Of a stretch of 64,000 bases of DNA, positions 1 to 8,078 are shown in pieces. Location of the stretch: assembly GCA_002027195.1 (NCBI GenBank), contig MWJO01000020.1:1-64000 (forward strand), written 5' to 3'. The DNA comes from Streptomyces sp. GKU 895. GTDB taxonomy: Bacteria; Actinomycetota; Actinomycetes; Streptomycetales; Streptomycetaceae. Below the pieces are notes generated by a model that made no database searches, was not told the origin of the DNA, and saw only the letters and a list, made by a program, of their open reading frames with translations. Numbering within the stretch: the first letter of the stretch is position 1; each line of letters starts with the position of its first letter. The translations under genes and the position numbers were made by a program.

Positions 1-1005
1 CTCACTGATCTGACTGCCACTGTGGAGCGAGTCCGCAGTTCGGTGGAGGGTGTGATCGAGGGCAAGCCCGAGGTCGTACGGCTTTCGCTGACCGTGCTGC
101 TCGCCGAGGGGCATCTTCTGATCGAGGATGTCCCCGGCGTCGGCAAGACCATGCTGGCGAAGGCACTGGCGCGGTCCATCGACTGCTCGGTGCGGCGTAT
201 CCAGTTCACGCCCGACCTGCTGCCGTCGGACATCACAGGTGTCTCGATCTGGGACCAGCAGCGCCGGGACTTCGAGTTCAAGCCGGGCGCGATCTTCGCG
301 CAGATCGTGATCGGCGACGAGATCAACCGCGCCTCGCCGAAGACGCAGTCCGCGCTCCTGGAGTCCATGGAGGAGCGGCAGGTCACCATCGACGGGCAGA
401 CCTACGAGCTGCCCAGCCCCTTCATGGTGGTGGCCACGCAGAACCCGGTCGAGATGGAGGGCACCTACCCGCTGCCGGAGGCCCAGCGCGACCGCTTCAT
501 GGCCCGGGTCTCCATCGGCTACCCCAGCGCGGAGGCCGAGCTGCAGATGCTCGACGTGCACGGCGGGGTGAACCCCCTGGACGACCTCCAGCCGGTGGCC
601 CACGCGCACGACATCGTGAAGCTGGTCGACGCCGTCCGCGGCGTCCATGTCGCCGACCCGGTCCGGCGCTACGCCGTCGACCTGGTCGCCGCCACGCGCA
701 CCCACCCCGACCTCAGACTCGGCGCCTCCCCGCGCGCGACGCTGCACCTGCTGCGCGCGGCGAAGGCGTCGGCCGCCCTCAGCGGCCGGGAGTACGCGCT
801 GCCGGACGACGTGCAGGCACTCGCCGTCGCCGTCCTGGCCCACCGCCTGCTGCCGACCGCCCAGGCCCAGCTGAACCGGCGCACCTCCGAGCAGGTCGTG
901 CAGGAGATCCTGCAGCGCACCCCGGTGCCCCAGCAGCAGGGCGGCCTGGGCCTCGGCCACGGCACACAGGGCTACGGCCAGCAGCCGCCGCGGAGGCTTG
1001 GATGA
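1..1005 (+). CDS. MoxR-family AAA+ ATPase (5' partial)
   Basis: AAA+ ATPase of the MoxR family, thought to act as a chaperone with DUF58/VWA-type partners. The Walker A motif GVGKT lies near residue 41 of the visible protein, Walker B is IGDEINRAS, followed by the sensor region ATQNPVEMEGTYPLPEAQRDR split over residues 130-155. The frame is open to base 1 and the first in-frame GTG is at 22, so the true start is probably just upstream of the window. The stop overlaps the start of the DUF58 gene (ATGA), and with the transglutaminase gene this forms the usual MoxR-DUF58-TgpA operon. Family assignment is secure; the cellular target is not known from sequence. Confidence 0.92.
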   Translation, partial: LTDLTATVERVRSSVEGVIEGKPEVVRLSLTVLLAEGHLLIEDVPGVGKTMLAKALARSIDCSVRRIQFTPDLLPSDITGVSIWDQQRRDFEFKPGAIFAQIVIGDEINRASPKTQSALLESMEERQVTIDGQTYELPSPFMVVATQNPVEMEGTYPLPEAQRDRFMARVSIGYPSAEAELQMLDVHGGVNPLDDLQPVAHAHDIVKLVDAVRGVHVADPVRRYAVDLVAATRTHPDLRLGASPRATLHLLRAAKASAALSGREYALPDDVQALAVAVLAHRLLPTAQAQLNRRTSEQVVQEILQRTPVPQQQGGLGLGHGTQGYGQQPPRRLG

Positions 1006-2378
1006 CCACCGCCGCCGGGCCGGGCCACGCGGAGGCCGACCGGGGCGACAAGGGCGGGGTGCGCACCGCGCTGGCCGGCCTGACCACCCGCGGCCGGTCC
1101 TTCCTGGCCGCGGGCATCGCCGCCGCCATCTGCGCATACGTCCTGGGGCAGAGCGATCTGCTGCGGGTCGGCCTGCTGCTGGCCGTGCTGCCCCTGGTCT
1201 GCGCCACCGTCCTGTACCGCACCCGCTACCGGGTCGCCGGCACCCGCCGGCTCTCCCCCGCGCGCGTGCCGGCGGGCAGCGAGGCCCGCGTCCATCTGCG
1301 GATGGACAACGTCTCTCGGCTGCCCACCGGCCTGCTCATGCTCCAGGACCGGGTGCCCTACGTGCTCGGCCCGCGCCCCCGCTTCGTCCTCGACCGGGTC
1401 GAGGCGGGCGGCCGCCGCGAGGTGTCCTACCGGGTCCGCTCCGACCTGCGCGGCCGCTACCCGCTGGGCCCGCTCCAGCTGCGCCTGACCGACCCGTTCG
1501 GCATGTGCGAGCTGACCCGGTCCTTCTCGTCGTACGACACCCTGACGGTGATCCCGCGCGTGGAGCCGCTGCCGCCGGTCCGCTTCAGCGGCGAGGCGAA
1601 GGGGTACGGCGACGGGCGTCAGCGCTCGCTCGCGCTGGCCGGCGAGGACGACGTCATCCCGCGCGGGTACCGCTACGGCGACGACCTGCGCCGGGTGCAC
1701 TGGCGTTCCACCGCCCGCTACGGCGAGCTGATGGTGCGCCGCGAGGAGCAGCCGCAGCGCTCCCGCTGCACGGTGCTGCTCGACACCCGGGGTCTGGCCT
1801 TCCACGGCGCGGGCCCCGACTCGGCGTTCGAGTGGGCCGTCTCGGGCACCGCGTCTGCGTTGGTCCACATGCTCGAACGCGGCTTCTCCGTACGGCTGTT
1901 GACGGACACCGGCAGCTCGGTGCCCGGCGAGGGCGCGGACGGGTTCGCCGGCGCCAACCAGGAGTCGGCGGACGCGGCGGGCCTGATGATGGACACCCTC
2001 GCGGTGATCGACCACTCCGACGGCACCGGCCTGTCACGCGCGTACGACGTGCTGCGCGGCGGAAACGAAGGGCTGCTGGTCGCCTTCTTCGGCGACCTCG
2101 ACGAGGAACAGGCCACGGTCGCCGCCAAGATGCGCCAGCGCAGCGGCGGGGCGGTCGCCTTCCTGCTGGACAGCGCGAGCTGGGGGCGGGAACCGACCGA
2201 TGTGGCCGGGCCGTTGGACAGGAGTGAGGAGCGGTTGCGGATGCTGCGCGAGGCGGGCTGGACGGCGCTGCGCGTGCCGCGCGGCGCCTCTCTGACCGAG
2301 CTGTGGCGCCAGGCGGACCGGGAGCGCACCGGTCTCGGTGTGGCGAGCGGCGTGGGCAGCGAGGGGGCACCGGCATGA
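1002..2378 (+). CDS. DUF58 domain-containing membrane-anchored protein
   Basis: 458-residue DUF58 protein, the standard partner of MoxR ATPases. Two hydrophobic helices lie at about residues 28-70, followed by a cytoplasmic part with the DUF58 signature around RYGDDLRRVHWRSTARYGE (about residues 225-243) and a VWA-like C-terminal fold. It starts on an ATG that overlaps the MoxR stop codon and ends in a second ATGA overlap with the transglutaminase gene, so translational coupling across all three genes is likely. Function is inferred from family and context only. Confidence 0.9.
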   Translation: MTTAAGPGHAEADRGDKGGVRTALAGLTTRGRSFLAAGIAAAICAYVLGQSDLLRVGLLLAVLPLVCATVLYRTRYRVAGTRRLSPARVPAGSEARVHLRMDNVSRLPTGLLMLQDRVPYVLGPRPRFVLDRVEAGGRREVSYRVRSDLRGRYPLGPLQLRLTDPFGMCELTRSFSSYDTLTVIPRVEPLPPVRFSGEAKGYGDGRQRSLALAGEDDVIPRGYRYGDDLRRVHWRSTARYGELMVRREEQPQRSRCTVLLDTRGLAFHGAGPDSAFEWAVSGTASALVHMLERGFSVRLLTDTGSSVPGEGADGFAGANQESADAAGLMMDTLAVIDHSDGTGLSRAYDVLRGGNEGLLVAFFGDLDEEQATVAAKMRQRSGGAVAFLLDSASWGREPTDVAGPLDRSEERLRMLREAGWTALRVPRGASLTELWRQADRERTGLGVASGVGSEGAPA

Positions 2379-4759
2379 GCGGGCGGGCACGGCTGGCGCT
2401 GTGCGCCTGGGCGGCCACCCTGATGGCGTCCTGCGCCCTGCTGCCCCTGGTCGAACCGGCCACCTGGATCATTCAGGCGGCCTTCCTGCTGGGCATCCAG
2501 TCCCTGGTGGGCGCGGCGACCCGGCGGGTGCCGCTGGCCCGGCCGCTGACCGTGGCCTCGCAGGCGCTGGTCACGCTGCTGATGCTGACCCTTGTCTTCG
2601 CCCGGGAGCAGGCGGTCGCCGGGATCGTCCCCGGCCCCGAGGCCTTCCGGCACTTCGCTGACCTGCTCCAGCAGGGCAGCGACGACATCGCGCGGTACGC
2701 GATTCCGGCGCCGCTGGAGTCGGCCGGCATCCGGCTGATGATCATCGGTGGCGTCCTGGTCATCGGGCTCGCGGTGGACACCCTCGCGGTGACCTTCCGC
2801 AGCGCGGCTCCGGCCGGGCTGCCGCTGCTGGCGCTGTACTCGGTGGCCGCGGGGCTGTCCGACGGCGGCGCCGACTGGCTGTGGTTCGTGGTCGCGGCGG
2901 CCGGCTATCTGACGCTGCTGCTCGCCGAGGGACGCGACCGGCTCTCGCAGTGGGGGCGGGTCTTCGGCGGGCACCGCGCACTCCCGGCGCGGAGTCCGGT
3001 GTGGTGGCCCCGGTCCGCACGGGGCGGCGCATCGGCGCGGTCGCGCTCGGGCTGGCCCTCGTGGTGCCGGTCGCCCTGCCCTCGATGAGCGGCGGCCTCC
3101 TGGACGGCGTGGGGGCGGGCGCGGGCGCGGGGAACGGCAGCGGGGGCACGATCTCCGCGGTGAACCCCCTCGGTGTCCCTGCGCGACAACCTCAACGCGG
3201 ACGACGACCGCCAGGTCCTGTCCGTGCGCTCCAACCCCGAGGCGGCCGCGAGCCAGTACCTGCGGATCGTCTCCCTGGACGACTTCGACGGCACCACGTG
3301 GAAGCCGTCCAAGCGCAGCATCGAGAAGGTTCCGGACGAGTTCCCCACCCCGCTCGGCCTCGGTGCCGACGTGCGGCGGGCCGAGATCACGACGCGGGTC
3401 TCGGCGGCCGACTGGTACCAGCAGGACTGGCTGCCGATGCCGTATCCGCCGAGCGGCGTGGACATCAACGGGAAGTGGCGCTACGAACCCGAGGGCATGA
3501 CGCTGGTCGGGGACCACGGCCAGACCACGCGCGGGGCGACGTACACGGTCAGGAGCCTGGACGTGCGGCCGACGGCCGAGCAGCTCGCCACGGCGCCGGA
3601 GCCGCCCACGGCCCTGAAGCGCGAGTACACCGAGCTGCCGAAGTCGCTGCCCGCCATCGTCGCCAAGACCGCTCGTGAGGTCACCGCCGGCTCCGCGAAC
3701 CACTACGACGAGGCGGTGAAGCTCCAGGAGTACTTCACGGTGACCGGGGGCTTCCAGTACGACACCCAGGTGCAGGCGGGCAGCGGCTCGCAGGCGATCG
3801 CCCGGTTCCTGCAGAACAAGCAGGGCTTCTGTGTCCACTTCTCCTTCGCGATGGCCGCGATGGCCCGCAGTCTCGGCATCCCGGCCCGGGTCGCGGTGGG
3901 TTTCGCGCCGGGTACGCCGCAGGGCGACGGTTCGGTGTCGGTGGGGCTGAAGGACGCCCACGCGTGGCCGGAGCTGTACTTCGAGGGGGTGGGCTGGACC
4001 CGCTTCGAGCCGACCCCGACCCGGGGGACGCAGCCCGAGTACACGCAGACGGAGACCCCGGGCAACAACCTGCCGGACACCGGCCGGCCGACGCAGTCGG
4101 CGAGCGCGGCGCCTTCCGCCGCCCCCTCCGCGAGCGAGAGCTGCACGGCGGAGCAGAAGAAGCTGGAGGCGTGCCCGAGCGAGTCCGCGGCGGCCGCGCT
4201 CACCACGGACGACGACGGTCCGAAGTGGTACGTCCTGCTGGCCTGGGCGCTCGGCGGTCTCGCCGCCCTGGCGATCCCGCTGGCGCCCGCGCTGTGGCGG
4301 ATGCGGACCCGGGCGGTACGCCTGGGGGCGCACGGCCGGACCGAGGCGGACGCCGCGCTGCACACCCTGGCGGTCTGGTTGGAACTGACCGACACGGCCT
4401 GGGACTTCGGGATGGTGCCGGACGGGTCGCAGACCCCCCGCAAGGCGGCGGCCCGGATCGTCCGGCTGGGGCATCTCGAACCCGAGGCGGCGGCCTCGGT
4501 GCATCGTGTGGCCGAAGCGGTGGAGCAGGTTCTCTACGCGCCGCGGCCGCGTCCGGTGGCGGGGCTCGCGGAGGACGTCCGGCGGGCGATCGCCGGGCTG
4601 CGCGGTACGGCGCCGCGGAGCACCCAGCTGCGCGCGGCCTTCGCCCCGCGTTCCACCGTCCGGGTGGTGTGGGCCGTCTCGGAGTGGTGGAGCGGCGTCA
4701 CAGCGCGGGTGGCGGCGGCCCGGCCGACCCTGCGCAGACCGTCCGGCCAGCAGAGCTGA
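2375..4759 (+). CDS. TgpA-like transmembrane transglutaminase (DUF3488/DUF4129), two compensating frameshifts
   Basis: Membrane transglutaminase-like protein. The N-terminal part carries several membrane helices (DUF3488). The extracytoplasmic core has the catalytic Cys in QGFCVHFSFAMAAMA, the His in KDAHAWPELYF and an acidic partner nearby. A last membrane helix (WYVLLAWALGGLAALAIPL) and a DUF4129-like tail follow. The reading frame slips by one base near 2970-2985 and returns near 3168-3171, where CCCCTCGGTGTCCC has one extra base against the expected continuation. Outside these two points the protein is continuous and full length (about 794 aa), so errors in the sequence are more likely than a dead gene. 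The start ATG overlaps the DUF58 stop. Confidence 0.85.
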
Positions 4760-4780
4760 GGCCGGAGGGCACGCGTCACG

Positions 4781-4821
4781 GCTGAGGCCCCGGTCCGTGG
4801 GATACGGATCGGGGCCTCAGC
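4781..4821 (+). terminator. Intrinsic terminator-like hairpin after the MoxR-DUF58-TgpA operon
   Basis: A strong inverted repeat with GCTGAGGCCCCG on the left arm and CGGGGCCTCAGC on the right arm lies 21 bases after the transglutaminase stop codon. No U-tract follows, which is normal for Streptomyces terminators. Confidence 0.75.
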
Positions 4822-4898
4822 TGTGTCCGCCGCTGTTTTCAGGCGCTCGCGTGGGCGGGGGAAGAGCGGGAGCCAGGGGCCTGGACGAGGGCGTGCGT

Positions 4899-4933
4899 GA
4901 GGGGGTGACCGCCCGGCAGGCGGTCACCCCCTC
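4899..4933 (-). terminator. Terminator hairpin downstream of the DUF3040 gene
   Basis: Perfect 15-bp inverted repeat (GAGGGGGTGACCGCC and its complement) with a 5-nt loop, 17 bases beyond the stop of the leftward DUF3040 gene. With the 4781-4821 hairpin it separates two convergent transcripts. Confidence 0.8.
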
Positions 4934-4950
4934 ATCGGCTTCTGGTCGAG

Positions 4951-5346
4951 CTACTGGCCGCCCTGTTCGTCGCGACGCCGCTGCCAGCGCTGCTCGATGC
5001 GGTCCATCATGGAGCGCTTCTGCCGTGGCTGACGGCGGGCGTGCGGTCCACCTGCCGAGGGCTGCTCGCCCGGCTTCGGGGCCTTGCGCCAGCCGGTCAC
5101 GGCGAGTACCGCACAACCCAGCATGACGAGGAAGCCCACCACGCTGAGCCAGACCTGCTTGGCGACCATTCCTGCCATGAGGAGCGCGATACCCACGAGG
5201 AAGCCCGCGACCGCCTGGTACACCCGTCGCCGGGTGTACGTGCGCAGCCCGCTTCCCTCAAGCGCTGTCGCGAACTTGGGATCTTCGGCGTACAGCGCTC
5301 GCTCCATTTGCTCGAGCATTCGCTGCTCGTGCTCCGAGAGCGGCAC
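4951..5346 (-). CDS. DUF3040 domain-containing membrane protein
   Basis: 131-residue actinobacterial DUF3040 protein. It opens with the family signature PLSEHEQRMLEQMERAL, followed by YAEDPKFA. Two membrane helices lie at about residues 44-62 and 67-85, and the C-terminal tail is rich in Arg and Lys. The start is GTG with the sequence GAGGAGGAC just upstream. The function of DUF3040 proteins is unknown; they are typical of the region beside the Streptomyces dcw cluster. The 283 bases between this gene and the next show no coding potential that I can support. Confidence 0.88.
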   Translation of the reverse strand: MPLSEHEQRMLEQMERALYAEDPKFATALEGSGLRTYTRRRVYQAVAGFLVGIALLMAGMVAKQVWLSVVGFLVMLGCAVLAVTGWRKAPKPGEQPSAGGPHARRQPRQKRSMMDRIEQRWQRRRDEQGGQ

Positions 5347-5629
5347 GGAGTCCTCCTCATCGTGCAGTCGCCGGGGCGACCCGGGGGGTCCCTTCAGGAT
5401 AGGCAGGGAATCGCCCCCGTGAAACCCGCCCCTCTACGCCAATTGGCCAACCGGATTCCGCCATGAACGTCCCGGCCACTGAATCTTCCATTCCCCAGCG
5501 GCCGACCCGTCATGCCGGGCGGTCTCCCTCGATCATACGGCGCTGGGCGCCCGATCGGGGGGCCTGTGGCGTACTCCATCTGCACCCAAGTCCCTGATCA
5601 GCGCGGCACCAGGACGGGGCACCCGGGCC

Positions 5630-6394
5630 TCAGGAGGTCGTCCGCGTCTCGCCGAGCACATGAAGCTGGGTGGCCACGGAGTGGAAGGCGGGGAGCTCGG
5701 CCGCCGCCTCCTCCAGCTTGAGCAGCGCCTCCAGGGCGCCGGGCTCGGTGTCGACCAGCACGCCGGGGACCAGGTCGGCGAAGACCCGTACGCCGTGCAC
5801 GGCGCCGACCTCCAGGCCCGCGCCCTCGACCAGCGCGGTGAGCTGCTCGGCGGTGAAACGCCTCGGCACGGGGTCCCCGGCGCCCCATCGGCCGTTCGGG
5901 TCGGCGAGGGCCTGCTTGGCCTCCTTGAAGTGGCCGGCGAGGGCGCGGGCCAGCACGGCGCCGCCGAGGCCGGACGCGAGGAGGCTGAGGACGCCCTCGG
6001 AGCGCAGCGCGGCGACCACGTTGCGCACCCCTTCGGCGGGGTCGTCGACGTACTCCAGGACACCGTGGCACAGCACCGCGTCGTAGCTGCCGCGCTCGAC
6101 CACGTCGAAGAGGCCGTGGGCGTCGCCCTGGACGCCCTGGACCCGATCGGCCACGCCGGCCTCGGCGGCGCGGCGCTCCAGGGCGAAGAGCGCGTTGGGG
6201 CTGGGGTCGACGACGGTGACCCGGTGGCCGAGGCGGGCGACGGGCACGGCGAAGTTGCCGCTGCCGCCCCCGGTGTCGAGCACGTCCAGGGACTCCCGGC
6301 CCGTGGCCTTGACCCGTCGTTCGAGAGCCTCCTGGAGGACCTCCCAGACCACGGCGGTACGGAGGGAGGCGCGGGGTCGCAGCGGGTCCGACAC
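5630..6394 (-). CDS. Class I SAM-dependent methyltransferase
   Basis: Rossmann-fold methyltransferase of about 254 residues. Motif I is VLDTGGGSGNFAVPVA, motif II ends in VTVVDPSPNALFALE, and the post-II acidic motif is VQGDAHGL. The GTG at 6394 is chosen because GAGGAG lies 9 bases upstream; an in-frame ATG at 6448 would add 18 residues of poor character. The substrate cannot be deduced. The family resembles small-molecule or tRNA methyltransferases of the CmoA/UbiG type rather than DNA enzymes. Confidence 0.85.
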   Translation of the reverse strand: MSDPLRPRASLRTAVVWEVLQEALERRVKATGRESLDVLDTGGGSGNFAVPVARLGHRVTVVDPSPNALFALERRAAEAGVADRVQGVQGDAHGLFDVVERGSYDAVLCHGVLEYVDDPAEGVRNVVAALRSEGVLSLLASGLGGAVLARALAGHFKEAKQALADPNGRWGAGDPVPRRFTAEQLTALVEGAGLEVGAVHGVRVFADLVPGVLVDTEPGALEALLKLEEAAAELPAFHSVATQLHVLGETRTTS

Positions 6395-6601
6395 GACAGT
6401 TGACTCCTCGGCGCGGCACGCCTCTTGCGCGGCGGAGCGAACGGGCACCCTCCCCGCCCGGGCTACGGAGGGCGAAGGGCTTCAGGCGCCTCCACCCTAT
6501 TGCCTCCGTTGCCTCACCCGGTCACCACGGCGCGGGGGCCGGGGGGACGTCTCATACGCCGGACGGCGCCGCCCCACGGCGCCCCCCCGATGACACCCCC
6601 G

Positions 6602-7171
6602 TCACCCCGCGTCCGGCATGTCCCTGCCCCCTGGGTGGTCGTCGGGGTCCGGGTGGTCGGCGTCCTGGCGGGGCTGGGGCAGGACCGGCTGGAGGACCAG
6701 CATCCGCTCGACGAGGCGCAGGAACATCGCCACGTCGCGTATGAGGTCGTCGGCGTCCCGGCGGGAGGCCGCGCCCTGGATGCCGGCCTCGGCCCGGGCG
6801 CGGCGCCGGGCCCCGGCGGCGAAGAGCGCGCTCCACTCGGCGAGCTCGGGCGCTATCTCGGGGAGCACTTCCCAGGCGCTCCGGATCTTGGCGCGGCGTC
6901 GGGGCGTGGGCTCCGGGCGGCCTCGCGCGGCGAGCACGGCGGCGGCGGTGCGCAGGGCGGCGAGATGCGCCGTCGCATAGCGCTCGTTCGGTGTTTCCAG
7001 GACGGCGGCCTCGTCGAGTCCGGCGCGGGCCTGGGCGAGCAGGTCGAGGGCGGCGGGCGGGGCCGTGGTCCGGCGCAGCACGGGGTGTACGTCGCTCGCC
7101 GGTCCGGTCAGTGAGGGGGCAGGGCCGGTGGCGCGGCGCCGACGGGCGGCTGCTGCGTGATAGCTGGCCAT
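6602..7171 (-). CDS. SAV_6107-type HEPN domain protein
   Basis: 189-residue helical protein that I recognise as the SAV_6107 family of HEPN-domain proteins of actinomycetes. After a basic N-terminus rich in Ala and Arg, the HEPN-like core includes LLAQARAGLDEA and the segment ERYATAHLAALR. The latter contains an R-x4-H arrangement of the type used by HEPN ribonucleases. The start ATG is preceded by a perfect AGGAGG seven bases upstream. It is transcribed away from the TetR-controlled exporter operon. Whether it cleaves RNA or forms a toxin-antitoxin pair is open; no small antitoxin gene is adjacent. Confidence 0.8.
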   Translation of the reverse strand: MASYHAAAARRRRATGPAPSLTGPASDVHPVLRRTTAPPAALDLLAQARAGLDEAAVLETPNERYATAHLAALRTAAAVLAARGRPEPTPRRRAKIRSAWEVLPEIAPELAEWSALFAAGARRRARAEAGIQGAASRRDADDLIRDVAMFLRLVERMLVLQPVLPQPRQDADHPDPDDHPGGRDMPDAG

Positions 7172-7293
7172 GACGAACCTCCTGTCGTCTGCGTGACGGC
7201 GTTGTGGCCGTATGTGCCCATCGTGAGGTATGGCACTGACAATCCGTTCTGACCTGCACTTTTGCTTCGATCGAAGGTTCGGGTTACTTTTGC

Positions 7294-7307
7294 ACTGACC
7301 AGTCAGT
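7294..7307. promoter_or_regulatory. Probable TetR operator of the ABC/YhgE operon
   Basis: Perfect inverted repeat ACTGAC-CA-GTCAGT located 34 bases before the ATP-binding protein start. The operon ends with a TetR gene, so this is the likely autoregulatory operator (inference). A second perfect palindrome, CTTCGATCGAAG, lies at 7265-7276 in the same intergenic region. Confidence 0.6.
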
Positions 7308-7340
7308 TCAAAAACCTGCCACACACTCAGGGGGTGGGCT

Positions 7341-8078
7341 GTGGACGGAATCGCCGTCGCAGCCGAGGGCCTCGGGCTCAAGGGACCGCGGGGGTGGGCC
7401 TTCCGCGGGATCACCTTCGCGGCCGCGCCGGGGTCGCTCGTCGCGGTCGAGGGCCCGTCGGGGACCGGCCGTACATGTCTGCTGCTCGCGCTCACCGGGC
7501 GGATGAAGGCCACCGAGGGGACCGCGACCGTGGGCGGGGCGCGGCTGCCGAAGCAGCTCGGGGCGGTGCGGCGGATGAGCGCCGTCGCGCATGTCGTCGG
7601 CGTCACGGACCTCGACCCGGCCCTCACCGTCGGGGAGCACCTGCGGGAGCGGGCCCTGCTCCAACGCCGGTTCGGGGACTCCCTGCGCGCCCTGCTGCGG
7701 CCCCGCGCGGAGGGCGCGAACGAGGCGAGGCTGCGCATCGACGCCGCCCTCACCGCCGCCGGTCTCGACCCCGAGGCCCTGCCCAAGGGCTCGCGGACCG
7801 CCGTACGCGATCTGGAGCGGCTGGAAGGACTGCGGCTGTCCCTCGCGCTCGCGCTCATCGGGCGTCCGAAGCTGCTCGGCGTCGACGACGTCGATCTGAA
7901 GCTGTCGGATGCCGAACGGACCGAGGCCTGGGCCCTGTTGAGGTCGCTCGCCGAGGCAGGGACCACGGTCGTGGCGGTGTGCAGCGAGGCACCGGAGGAC
8001 GCTCTGACGATCTCCACCGGACAGCAGACCGGACAGAAGGAGGGGACCGATGCGCTCGCCGCGACTGGCCGCGCTTGA
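7341..8078 (+). CDS. ABC transporter ATP-binding protein, divergent motifs
   Basis: 245-residue ABC ATPase-like protein and first gene of an exporter operon. The P-loop reads GPSGTGRTCLLLALTG, with Arg where the invariant Lys of Walker A normally stands. The region expected to hold the LSGGQ signature reads LERLEGLRLSLALALIG. The Walker B-like segment is LLGVDDVDL. The GTG start follows GGGGGTGGGCT. Its 3' end overlaps the YhgE-like permease gene by 29 bases. The fold assignment is good, but the altered motifs make ATP hydrolysis uncertain; related Streptomyces proteins may share this pattern. Confidence 0.82.
   Translation: MDGIAVAAEGLGLKGPRGWAFRGITFAAAPGSLVAVEGPSGTGRTCLLLALTGRMKATEGTATVGGARLPKQLGAVRRMSAVAHVVGVTDLDPALTVGEHLRERALLQRRFGDSLRALLRPRAEGANEARLRIDAALTAAGLDPEALPKGSRTAVRDLERLEGLRLSLALALIGRPKLLGVDDVDLKLSDAERTEAWALLRSLAEAGTTVVAVCSEAPEDALTISTGQQTGQKEGTDALAATGRA

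Noticed and set aside
1718-4504. 928-codon open frame opposite DUF58 and TgpA genes
   Set aside because: Arg/Gly-rich shadow frame without domains.
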